A stretch of DNA of 18,461 nucleotides from DASXIW01 sp036497785. Its GTDB lineage: Bacteria > Pseudomonadota > Alphaproteobacteria > Acetobacterales > Acetobacteraceae. Position numbers and translations under genes: made by a program. Where the stretch lies: positions 1 through 18,461 of the forward strand of contig DASXIW010000072.1 of the NCBI GenBank assembly GCA_036497785.1, given 5' to 3'. Positions 7,479 through 14,216 of the stretch are shown here, piece by piece (within the stretch, counting starts at the first letter, position 1; each line of letters starts with the position of its first letter). The notes under the pieces were generated by a model. That model was not told the DNA's origin, did no database searches, and saw nothing but the letters and a program-made list of their open reading frames with translations.

Positions 7479-7503
7479 GCAAGGGAAGCGAGGCTTCCCT
7501 TGC
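7479..7503 (-). terminator. Perfect 11-bp hairpin after the lipoprotein gene
   Basis: GCAAGGGAAGC and GCTTCCCTTGC form an 11-bp perfect inverted repeat with a 3-base loop, beginning nine bases beyond the lipoprotein stop codon and before glpD. Position and strength suit transcription termination or 3'-end protection. The U-tract after it on the minus strand is poor (ACCTTGCC), so termination may be Rho-assisted or incomplete. Confidence 0.55.
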
Positions 7504-7511
7504 CCGCGCGA

Positions 7512-8018
7512 TCAATAGCCGTACGGATAATACGCGCGCGGACCGTAATAATATCCGGGATAGGGTGCGACGACCACGGGGCGCTGGACGGTGTTGCCGT
7601 GGGCGAACATGCACTGGCTGTAAACCGTGTCGTAATTGCGTTGCAGGTCGGCGGCGGAATATTGCGCGCCATTGGCGCCCACCGCGCTGCCCGTCAGCAG
7701 CCCGGCGCCCGCGCCGACCGCGGCCCCCGTCCCGGCGGCACCGGCGCCGGCGCCGATCAGCGCGCCGGCGGCCGCCCCGAGCGCGGTGCCGACGACCGCA
7801 CTGCCCACCGCCGCATTGGTGCCCGCCTGCGCCGCCTGGGCGCCGCCGGATTGCTGGTTGGCCGCGTAGCGGCAGGCTGCGTCGTCGGCTTGGAACGCCT
7901 CGTAGCTTTTGCCGCTGCCGGGCATTGCCGCGATGCTCGGACCGCTCGGCGGCGGCACCGCGCAAGCACCCAGCGAAAGCACTGCCGCCAGTCCGATGCA
8001 CAGTCTCACGCCACTCAT
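7512..8018 (-). CDS. Glycine-zipper outer-membrane-type lipoprotein
   Basis: This 168-residue protein starts at ATG 8018 with GGAGG five bases upstream; longer frames lack support. A lipoprotein signal runs through residues 1-18, with the lipobox LSLGAC giving Cys19 as the lipidated residue. After a short Pro/Ser linker comes a region with AACRYAANQQ. A glycine-alanine-rich zipper (about 68-112) then shows repeated GAGAG/GAAAG spacing, as in the 17-kDa surface antigen and YMGG families. The Tyr/Pro-rich tail (YPGYYYGPRAYYPYGY) is typical of these envelope proteins. The predicted location is the outer membrane or inner face of the periplasm; the precise role is unknown. It is transcribed divergently from the flavoprotein gene. 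Confidence 0.82.
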   Translation of the reverse strand: MSGVRLCIGLAAVLSLGACAVPPPSGPSIAAMPGSGKSYEAFQADDAACRYAANQQSGGAQAAQAGTNAAVGSAVVGTALGAAAGALIGAGAGAAGTGAAVGAGAGLLTGSAVGANGAQYSAADLQRNYDTVYSQCMFAHGNTVQRPVVVAPYPGYYYGPRAYYPYGY

Positions 8019-8100
8019 GTCAGCCTCCGGTGTCTCGATCGAAGCAAGTGCGAATTCCGTTATATACAATGCAACGTCCATGATTCATCCAACCTTTCCG

Positions 8101-8106
8101 TATAAT
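8101..8106 (+). promoter_or_regulatory. Candidate -10 box for the flavoprotein-RMD1 operon
   Basis: A perfect TATAAT lies 52 bases upstream of the GTG start at 8159, in an AT-rich divergent intergenic segment (8019-8158). No good -35 hexamer is present at 16-19 bp spacing, so support is limited to the -10 match and location. Confidence 0.3.
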
Positions 8107-8158
8107 TATTGAACGGCAAGGTGCTGCATCATCGCCCGCAACAGCGCATAAGGACGCT

Positions 8159-9385
8159 GTGTCCATAGTTGTTTCATCCGGCGCCGGCCGCCATCTGCAT
8201 GTCTGTGTTGTCGGCGCGGGTCCCGCCGGGCTGATGGCGGCCGAGACCATCGCGCAAGCCGGTTTGCCGGTAACGGTGCTGGAGCGCATGCCGAGTGTTG
8301 GCCGCAAGCTGCTGATGGCCGGTCGCGGCGGGTTGAACTTGACCCATGCCGAAGATGTCGGCCGGCTGCTGGAACGATACGGCCCGGCGCGCGAAATTCT
8401 GGCGGCGGCGATCCAGGCATTTCCGCCGGCAGCCCTCATGGGATGGTGCGAAGGGCTGGGTCAGCCTGTGTTTACCGGGTCCAGCCAGCGCGTCTTTCCC
8501 AAATCGCTCAAGGCCTCGCCGCTGCTGCGTGCCTGGCTCGCCCGGCTGTCCGGGCTGGGCGTGCGGATCGAAACGCGCCGCCACTGGCTGGGCTGGGAGG
8601 CAGGCGGCGCGCTGCGCGTGGCGGACAGCCCCGATGGCATCGCGGCGGATGCGACCGTGCTGGCGCTGGGCGGCGCATCCTGGCCCCGGCTGGGCGCCGA
8701 TGGCGGCTGGACCGAGGCGCTGCGCGAGCAGCGCATCGCGACGCTGCGCCCGGCCAATTGCGGCTTCACCGTTGCGTGGTCCGAGATGTTCCGCAGCCGC
8801 TTCGAGGGCCAGCCGCTGAAGCGCATCGCCCTGGGCCACGGGTCCACAACGATCCGGGGCGAGGCGATGATCACGGCTTCCGGCATCGAGGGGGGTGCGG
8901 TCTATGCGCTGTCGGCGTCATTGCGCGACTCCATCGAGGCCCAGGGGCCTGCCATATTGCATGTCGATCTGCGCCCGGATCTGACGCTGGCCGAACTCGC
9001 GCGGCGGCTGGAAGGTCCGCGTGGCAGCCAGTCGCTTTCGACCTGGCTGCACAAGCTGGCGGGCTTGCCGCCGGTTTCCGTGGGATTGGTGCAGGAGGCG
9101 CTGCATGACGGCGCGGATGCCGCCAATCTCGCCGCGCTGATCAAATCCGTGCCGTTGCGCCTGCTCGCCCCCACCGGGCTCGCCCGCGCCATCTCCACGG
9201 CGGGCGGGCTGTGCCTCGATGAGCTGGATGAGCATTTCATGCTGGCATCGCGGCCCGGTGTGTTCGCCGCCGGGGAAATGCTGGACTGGGAGGCGCCGAC
9301 CGGCGGCTATCTGCTCCAGGCCGCGTTCAGCACCGGCAGGGCGGCCGGACAAGGTGTGCTGCGCTGGCTGGGAGGGCGCGCATGA
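8159..9385 (+). CDS. TIGR03862-type NAD(P)/FAD-dependent oxidoreductase (HI0933/BaiN-like)
   Basis: This 408-residue flavoprotein has the FAD-binding Rossmann motif VVGAGPAGLMAAE (17-29). The HI0933-family signature VGRKLLMAGRGGLNLTH follows, then ATVLALGGASWPRLGADG. The C-terminal EMLDWEAPTGGYLLQAAFSTG segment is characteristic of the TIGR03862 subfamily. It is cytosolic. Family members are widespread, and their physiological substrate is mostly unknown (one relative, BaiN, reduces bile-acid intermediates). The start is GTG at 8159 with AAGGA four bases upstream. It overlaps the RMD1-family gene by four bases (ATGA), so the two are probably translationally coupled. Confidence 0.88.
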   Translation: MSIVVSSGAGRHLHVCVVGAGPAGLMAAETIAQAGLPVTVLERMPSVGRKLLMAGRGGLNLTHAEDVGRLLERYGPAREILAAAIQAFPPAALMGWCEGLGQPVFTGSSQRVFPKSLKASPLLRAWLARLSGLGVRIETRRHWLGWEAGGALRVADSPDGIAADATVLALGGASWPRLGADGGWTEALREQRIATLRPANCGFTVAWSEMFRSRFEGQPLKRIALGHGSTTIRGEAMITASGIEGGAVYALSASLRDSIEAQGPAILHVDLRPDLTLAELARRLEGPRGSQSLSTWLHKLAGLPPVSVGLVQEALHDGADAANLAALIKSVPLRLLAPTGLARAISTAGGLCLDELDEHFMLASRPGVFAAGEMLDWEAPTGGYLLQAAFSTGRAAGQGVLRWLGGRA

Positions 9386-10512
9386 CATCCGCGGCGCAAG
9401 CCGAATTGCGCGTCACCGCCGGCCATATCCTGGCGCTGCGGCTGTTCGACATCGCCTATGCCATCGATCTCGGCCGGGCCGAGGCATTATGGGCCCGCCA
9501 CGCTGCGGGACGGGCGGCGCGCACGCGGCTATCGGCCACCGCGCCCAAGGCCATGGAATTCGGCGTGCCGCCACTGACCATCGAACTGGGGCCGGTGACG
9601 CTGGTGCTGGACGACATACCCCTGACGGTGGTGGTCACGGCGCGGCTGTACGAATTCGGCGCGCTCACGCTGGCGCTGCGCGTTCCGGCCTCCGGGCTGG
9701 GCTGGGCGGGTTTCGCGAGCCGGCTGAATGCCGTGGATGAGGCAGTGGGCATGGGCAGCCCCGCCACGATCTGGGAGGAGAATCTGGCCGGGCTGCGGCT
9801 TGTGCTGGCCGAGGCGCTAATCCGCCCTTCCCCGTCCACCCTGGCTGAAGACTATCTTATGGGGGTGGTGACCGCATTCGATGCGCGCCCGCTGGCGAGC
9901 GAGTTGCTGGCGCGGCTCGATCTGGTGCCGCTGCTGTCCGGCGAGCAGCGCTGCCTGTCGGACGCCGCGCGGGCGGAACTGCTGCGCAGCCGGTTCTCGT
10001 ATTACGAGGACGATCTGGTGGTGCTGACCTGGGACCGCGCCTTCATCTACGAGCCGCGCGGGGATTCCGATGTGGTGGACGTATTGGAGGTAGCGAACGC
10101 GCAGCTGCTGGAAATGCGGTACTACAACGAATTGCTGGATGACGAGCTGCCGCGCATGTACGACCTGGTGGAGACCGCGCGCGGCGGGCTGAATGTGCTG
10201 GCCGCGCGGCGCTATGCCGGGCTGGCGCGGCGGCTGTACACGCTGGTCGCCGAAGTTACCGAGCTGACGGAGAAGGTGGACAACGCCTTGCAGGTGACCG
10301 AGGACGTGTATCTGGCGCGCATCTACGCCGCGGCACTGGATCTGTTCCGGGTGAAGCTGGTCAGCGCCGCGGTGAACCGCAAGCTGGCCATCATCCGCGA
10401 CACTTACGCGGCGCTGTACGACGAGGCGAGCAGCAGCCGCTCCGAGCTGATGGAAATGGCCATTATTCTGCTGATCGTGGTGGAGGTGGTGCTGGCGGTG
10501 ACACATTACTGA
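9382..10512 (+). CDS. RMD1/DUF155 family protein with C-terminal membrane anchor
   Basis: This 376-residue protein resembles the RMD1 (DUF155) family known from yeast mitochondrial Rmd1/Rmd8 and bacterial relatives. The conserved core FSYYEDDLVVLTWDRAFIYE, followed by DVLEVANAQLLEMRYYNELLDDEL, is visible around residues 205-255. A long helical, probably coiled-coil stretch follows (ARRLYTLVAEVTELTEKVDNALQ, then FRVKLVSAAVNRKLAIIRD). A single C-terminal transmembrane helix, MAIILLIVVEVVLAV (about 359-373), makes it likely tail-anchored in the inner membrane. Biochemical function is unknown. It starts inside the end of the flavoprotein gene, and its last 50 bases overlap the convergent PAP2 gene. 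Confidence 0.78.
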   Translation: MTSAAQAELRVTAGHILALRLFDIAYAIDLGRAEALWARHAAGRAARTRLSATAPKAMEFGVPPLTIELGPVTLVLDDIPLTVVVTARLYEFGALTLALRVPASGLGWAGFASRLNAVDEAVGMGSPATIWEENLAGLRLVLAEALIRPSPSTLAEDYLMGVVTAFDARPLASELLARLDLVPLLSGEQRCLSDAARAELLRSRFSYYEDDLVVLTWDRAFIYEPRGDSDVVDVLEVANAQLLEMRYYNELLDDELPRMYDLVETARGGLNVLAARRYAGLARRLYTLVAEVTELTEKVDNALQVTEDVYLARIYAAALDLFRVKLVSAAVNRKLAIIRDTYAALYDEASSSRSELMEMAIILLIVVEVVLAVTHY

Positions 10513-11119
10513 GCCGGGCGATCCACCAGCCGCACAGGCCGCCCAGGAAGCAGCCGGCGATCATGTCGCCGACAAAGTGGTAATCCGCCCCCGCCAGACC
10601 GATCGCCACCAGTGCGACAACGAGAACGCATAGTGGCCGCAGCCTGGGATAGGCGCACCACAGCACCGCCATGGCGGCGGTGGCGACGGTGGTGTGGCCG
10701 GATGGGAACGAGGCCCAGCCGGTGCCGCCGTGATACGGGAAGAACCCGAACACGCCGTTGTCGATCCAGGACGGGTTGTGGTTGGTCCAGGTCTCCGGCC
10801 AGGTGCGGCCGAAGGCGTATTTCAGCTGGTCCTTGATGGAAGAGGCCGCCAGCACCGCCAGCGCCGCCGCGACCGCCACACGCTCGGGCCGCCGAAGCTC
10901 CCGCCCGGCGAGCCAGGCCAGGCCGGCCAGCAGCAGAACCACGGCGCAGGCCACGGCGATGAATGCCGCGATGAAGGTCAGATCGATGAAGATACGCTGC
11001 CCATGCAGGGTGGCGTGCGCCCAGGTGGAAACCGGGCGGTCCACCAGAAGCACGGAAAGCGGCGTCAGGATCAGGCAGGCCATCAGCGCAAGGCGTGCCG
11101 CGCGGCGGGGATGGCTCAT
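10463..11119 (-). CDS. PAP2-family membrane phosphatase
   Basis: This 218-residue polytopic protein belongs to the PAP2 superfamily (lipid phosphate phosphatases and undecaprenyl-diphosphate phosphatases). The catalytic triad motifs are recognisable: KYAFGRTWP (100-108), PSGH (139-142) and the final YHFVGD with His181 and Asp185. Two usual arginines differ. The KX6RP arginine position is Trp107, and the SR before the last His is Gly-Leu. This variant pattern occurs in a PAP2 subfamily and retains both histidines. About five transmembrane helices are present. The tail (PPAPPPPRSAE) is encoded within the overlap with the RMD1-family gene. The substrate, a lipid phosphate or prenyl diphosphate, cannot be fixed from sequence. 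Confidence 0.87.
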   Translation of the reverse strand: MSHPRRAARLALMACLILTPLSVLLVDRPVSTWAHATLHGQRIFIDLTFIAAFIAVACAVVLLLAGLAWLAGRELRRPERVAVAAALAVLAASSIKDQLKYAFGRTWPETWTNHNPSWIDNGVFGFFPYHGGTGWASFPSGHTTVATAAMAVLWCAYPRLRPLCVLVVALVAIGLAGADYHFVGDMIAGCFLGGLCGWWIARLSNVSPPAPPPPRSAE

Positions 11120-11207
11120 TCGAGGTGGTTACTCCCATCGGGGGCCAGCTTCGTACGCTGGGAGTCGCATTGCAGCCATGTGCGCGATGCCACGTGTCAG
11201 CGTCGGC

Positions 11208-11223
11208 TTACACCCTATTGTAA
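11208..11223. promoter_or_regulatory. Candidate operator TTACA-N6-TGTAA upstream of phaZ
   Basis: A perfect 5-bp inverted repeat with a 6-base centre overlaps a possible -10 sequence (TAATAT, 11221-11226), 65 bases before the phaZ start. The symmetry is that of a dimeric regulator site. The factor is unknown. Confidence 0.35.
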
Positions 11224-11259
11224 TATGAAAGTCTTTTGGTTCAAAAGGGGGGTTGAAGC

Positions 11260-11275
11260 GGGGCCGTTTGGCCCC
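11260..11275 (+). promoter_or_regulatory. GC hairpin next to the phaZ ribosome-binding site
   Basis: GGGGCC and GGCCCC pair perfectly around the loop GTTT, ending three bases before the AAGGAG ribosome-binding site (11279-11284) of phaZ. In the mRNA it would form a compact stem touching the ribosome footprint and could limit initiation. The effect is inference. Confidence 0.4.
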
Positions 11276-11288
11276 CGGAAGGAGTCGG

Positions 11289-12560
11289 ATGCTGTATCAC
11301 CTGTACGAATGGCAGCGAGCCGGGTTGGCGCCGATGCGCATGTTCGCGACCGGTGCGATGGCCTTGCTGGACCATCCGATGAACCTGTTGGGCATCACCC
11401 CGGCGGGGCGGATCACCTCCGCCGCGCTGAACAGCTTCGAACACAGCACGCGCAGCTTCGGCAAACCCGCCTTCGGTCTCGCGCAGACGCAGATCGACGG
11501 CGCCGAGGTGGCGGTGGGCGAGCACATCATCGATGCCCGCCCATGGTGCGACCTGGTGCGCTTCCGCCGCGCCGCGCGGCGCCCGAACGATCCCAAGCTG
11601 TTGATCGTGGCCCCCTTGTCCGGCCATTTTGCCACCCTGCTGCGCGGCACGGTGGAGGCGTTCCTGCCGGATCACGACGTGTACATCACCGATTGGCACG
11701 ATGCGCGCGAGGTGCCGGCCAGGGCGCCGGATTTCAGCCTGGACGACTATATCGACTACGTCATGCACTACCTGCGGCTGCTCGGCCCACAGACCCATGT
11801 GCTGGCGGTCTGTCAGCCGGCCGTGCCGGTGCTGGCCGCCGTGGCGCTGATGAACGAAGCCGAGCCGCATGCCGCACCCGCGAGCATGACGCTGATCGGC
11901 GGCCCGATCGACACGCGCGAGGGCCCGACGGCGGTGAACGAATTCGCGACCAGCCATTCGCTGGACTGGTTCGCCGCCAACGTGGTGCATCCCGTGCCGT
12001 TCGGCCATCCCGGCTTCATGCGCCGCGTCTATCCCGGCTTCGTGCAGCTCGCGGGCTTCATGGCGATGAATATCGACCGCCACATGGAGGCGCATTGGCA
12101 AATGTTCCTGCATCTGGTGCAGGGCGACGAGGAGCCGCTGGCGGCCAAGCGGCGCTTCTACGAAGAATATCGCTCGGTGATGGACCTGCCGGCGACCTAT
12201 TACCTGCAAACCATCCAGAGCGTGTTCCAGGAATATCTGCTGCCGCGCGGCCTGTTCACCCATCGCGGCCATCTGGTGGACCCGGCGGCCATCGAGCGGA
12301 CGGCGCTGCTGACCATCGAGGGCGAGCGCGACGACATCTCCGGGCTGGGGCAGACCCGTGCCGCGCATAAGCTCACGCCGAACCTGCCGGAAGCGATGCA
12401 CGCGCATATCGAGCAGGCGGGCGTGGGCCATTACGGCCTGTTCAACGGCAGCCGCTTCCGCCGCGACGTGGCGCCGGCGATCAAGCGCTTCATCCAGGCG
12501 CACGGCGGCGCCGGGATGGATCAGGCGGGCGTGAATTCCAAGGCCACGCCCATCGTCTGA
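11289..12560 (+). CDS. phaZ: Intracellular polyhydroxyalkanoate (PHB) depolymerase
   Basis: This 423-residue cytosolic alpha/beta-hydrolase fits the PhaZ (TIGR01849) family, which breaks down stored polyhydroxybutyrate granules to 3-hydroxybutyrate oligomers. Family features run the whole length: MLYHLYEWQRAGLAPMR start, LLIVAPLSGHFATLLRGTV, HDVYITDWHDAR (129-140), the lipase-box-like VCQPAVPVLAA with nucleophilic Cys175, EGERDDISG with the acidic residue (348/349), and GHYGLFNG with His381. The ATG at 11289 follows AAGGAG; the longer frame from 11253 is rejected. No phaA, phaB or phaC synthesis gene is adjacent. The last 40 bases overlap the convergent glyoxalase-like gene. Confidence 0.92.
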   Translation: MLYHLYEWQRAGLAPMRMFATGAMALLDHPMNLLGITPAGRITSAALNSFEHSTRSFGKPAFGLAQTQIDGAEVAVGEHIIDARPWCDLVRFRRAARRPNDPKLLIVAPLSGHFATLLRGTVEAFLPDHDVYITDWHDAREVPARAPDFSLDDYIDYVMHYLRLLGPQTHVLAVCQPAVPVLAAVALMNEAEPHAAPASMTLIGGPIDTREGPTAVNEFATSHSLDWFAANVVHPVPFGHPGFMRRVYPGFVQLAGFMAMNIDRHMEAHWQMFLHLVQGDEEPLAAKRRFYEEYRSVMDLPATYYLQTIQSVFQEYLLPRGLFTHRGHLVDPAAIERTALLTIEGERDDISGLGQTRAAHKLTPNLPEAMHAHIEQAGVGHYGLFNGSRFRRDVAPAIKRFIQAHGGAGMDQAGVNSKATPIV

Positions 12561-13351
12561 GCGGCCGGCACCAGCAGGCGGGCGGCGTCGTTTATGACGC
12601 CGTCCACCCGGATCGAAGCGGCGTCCAGCTTTGTGCTGCGCAGGGCCAGGGCGGCCATGTATTCCTCCCGCCCCGCCGCGTCGGGCGCGGCCGGGCCGAG
12701 GCGGCGGGCGAGGAAATCCGGGCGCAATATGTCAAAGCGCGCGAGGCCCACGGCCAGACGCAGCCCGCCTTCGATCGGCAGCACCGCCTCCGCCCCGAAC
12801 ATGCGCCGGAACAGATTGCCCAGCCGTTCCGGCCGCGCCGCGCCGATCAGCGCCGCTTCCACGCCGATCGCGCCATTGGCGTGGCGCCGCCATTCATCAC
12901 GCCAAACCAGGTCGCGGGTGAAATGCTGGCAGAAATACAGCCACCCGGCCGATGTGGTGTCGTTGGGCAGGCGGACCGTGCCGAAGGCGGCGTCCCGACT
13001 GACGCCATCCGGCAAGGCGACCGGGCGGGAGAAGCGGCCGGGCGGCTGGGCGGGAATGCCGGCGGCGGCGAGCGTGGCATGCAGCGCCGCCGCGTCCTCC
13101 GTCCCCCAGACCAGACCGTTCAGCCCCTCGGGCCAGCCCAGTATGTCGGTCCGCTCGGTGAGGCAGGCCGGCGCGCCGATCAGTTCGAGGTAGTCGGTGC
13201 CGAACATGGCGAGATGGTTGATTGAGCCGAGCGTGTGATAGCCGCGCGGCGTGAGGGTGAAACCCAGCCGGCCATATAGGGCGAAAGCCTCATCCATCCG
13301 GTCGCGCACATTGACGACCACATGGTCCAGCGTGGGGATGGGCAGGACCAT
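12521..13351 (-). CDS. Glyoxalase-like (VOC superfamily) domain protein
   Basis: This 276-residue protein opens with the VOC-type LDHVVVNVRDRMDEAFALYGRLGFTLTPRGYH. NHLAMFGTDYLELIGAP follows, with His and Glu at positions expected for a metal site. That matches the glyoxalase-like domain (PF13468 type). The second half carries a degenerate repeat of the fold. Such proteins are soluble; the reaction is unknown. ATG 13351 is chosen because it places the VOC motif at residue 6. An ATG at 13417 with GGAGG ten bases upstream would add 22 residues and cannot be excluded. It is divergent from the PEP-CTERM gene, with a short intergenic promoter region. Confidence 0.75.
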   Translation of the reverse strand: MVLPIPTLDHVVVNVRDRMDEAFALYGRLGFTLTPRGYHTLGSINHLAMFGTDYLELIGAPACLTERTDILGWPEGLNGLVWGTEDAAALHATLAAAGIPAQPPGRFSRPVALPDGVSRDAAFGTVRLPNDTTSAGWLYFCQHFTRDLVWRDEWRRHANGAIGVEAALIGAARPERLGNLFRRMFGAEAVLPIEGGLRLAVGLARFDILRPDFLARRLGPAAPDAAGREEYMAALALRSTKLDAASIRVDGVINDAARLLVPAAQTMGVALEFTPA

Positions 13352-13504
13352 TGGAGGGAGCCCTTTCGTGGGAAGTGTGTCGGCTTTCTTTACAGTCAAA
13401 ACACGCAACCGTTCCATTACCCTGGCGCCTCCAACGGTTTTTGGCCCGGCCTATTGTTTGCTTTCCTTCGCGGAAGCCACCTTCGGTTGATTTGGAGAGA
13501 ACGA

Positions 13505-14071
13505 ATGAGACGGGCCTCTTTCGCAGCGCTTTTCGCGCTGACGCCAGCGCTGTTCGCCTCTTCCGCCCAGGCGAGCGTCATGGATTTCAGCTACCGCTTT
13601 GCGGACACCGGCAACGTCGTCTCCGGCGCGGTAGATGGCAACTTGCTCAGCGATGGCAATGTGTTCGACCTTTCGTCGTTCGTCACGCTCTTCGTCAATG
13701 GCGTCTCGGCAGCGCCGCCGACCAGCATATCCAGCGCGGACGCGATGTATGGTGTCCGCAGTGCACCGGCGGCCATCAGCTTGGACGGTTCCTACCTGAA
13801 CCTGTACGCCACCGACTATCCGGGTACGGATGCTCTGGCGTTTGTCGTCGGCAATGCTGCTGCGGCAGACTTGGGTAGCAACCTGGCCGGTGCGAGTCCG
13901 GTTTATGGCGGCACCGGTTTCACCAATTATGTGCCGGGCAACTGGATGGCATCGCTCGAAAGCGCCCCCGTGCCGGAGCCGTCCTCGATATTGCTCATGC
14001 TCGCTCCGCTGGCGCTGCTGGCATCGACATGGCGTATCGCTCGCCGCTCCGTCTCTCGCCGCTCAATCTAG
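13505..14071 (+). CDS. PEP-CTERM sorting-domain exported protein
   Basis: This 188-residue secreted protein has an N-terminal signal peptide (MRRASFAALFALTPALFASSAQA, cleavage near residue 23). The mature beta-rich, Gly/Ser/Ala/Thr-rich domain has few charges. The C-terminus is a complete PEP-CTERM signal: VPEPSS, then a hydrophobic helix (ILLMLAPLALLAS), then a basic tail (RIARRSVSRR). Such proteins are recognised by an exosortase (EpsH/XrtA type), cleaved and released or anchored, usually in organisms making exopolysaccharide. No exosortase is in the window, so it must be elsewhere. The ATG is preceded by GGAGAG. The body gives no further functional clue. Repeat copy 2 begins 14 bases after the stop. 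Confidence 0.87.
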   Translation: MRRASFAALFALTPALFASSAQASVMDFSYRFADTGNVVSGAVDGNLLSDGNVFDLSSFVTLFVNGVSAAPPTSISSADAMYGVRSAPAAISLDGSYLNLYATDYPGTDALAFVVGNAAAADLGSNLAGASPVYGGTGFTNYVPGNWMASLESAPVPEPSSILLMLAPLALLASTWRIARRSVSRRSI

Positions 14072-14085
14072 CGCAATTTGGCTTG

Positions 14086-14173
14086 AGGCGGAATCGCCGG
14101 GCCATAAAATTGCTCGTCAAAACAAAGAGCTAGAGCCTGATGGCTTCGCCTACCGGAAGCCATCAGGCTCTAG
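14086..14173 (+). repeat. 88-bp hairpin repeat element, copy 2
   Basis: The element is 78/88 identical to copy 1, ungapped. Its inverted repeat is perfect over 18 bp (14130-14147 with 14156-14173, loop GCCTACCG). The A-T pair at 190/219 of copy 1 is C-G here (14137/14166), a compensatory change. Similarity to copy 3 extends leftward to about 14073. The copy lies in the 144-bp gap between convergent genes, right after the PEP-CTERM gene, where the hairpin could serve as a transcript end. Confidence 0.87.
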
Positions 14174-14185
14174 TGCGATAATTCC

Positions 14186-14216
14186 GAACTTGGCCATGCT
14201 GAGCATGGCCAAGTTC
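14186..14216. terminator. 31-bp near-continuous palindrome, possible bidirectional terminator
   Basis: GAACTTGGCCATGCT and AGCATGGCCAAGTTC are perfect 15-bp arms separated by one base. The right arm ends on the last base of the serine-hydrolase stop codon (14218-14216), so the minus-strand transcript would fold into this stem immediately after translation stops. No U-tract follows on either strand. It may terminate with Rho, protect 3' ends, or be a protein-binding or REP-like palindrome. It sits 12 bases from the repeat copy 2 hairpin. Confidence 0.6.

Noticed and set aside
11241..12503. Minus-strand open frame (420 codons) opposite phaZ
   Set aside because: It is His/Arg/Gln-rich antisense composition, and PhaZ is complete on the plus strand.
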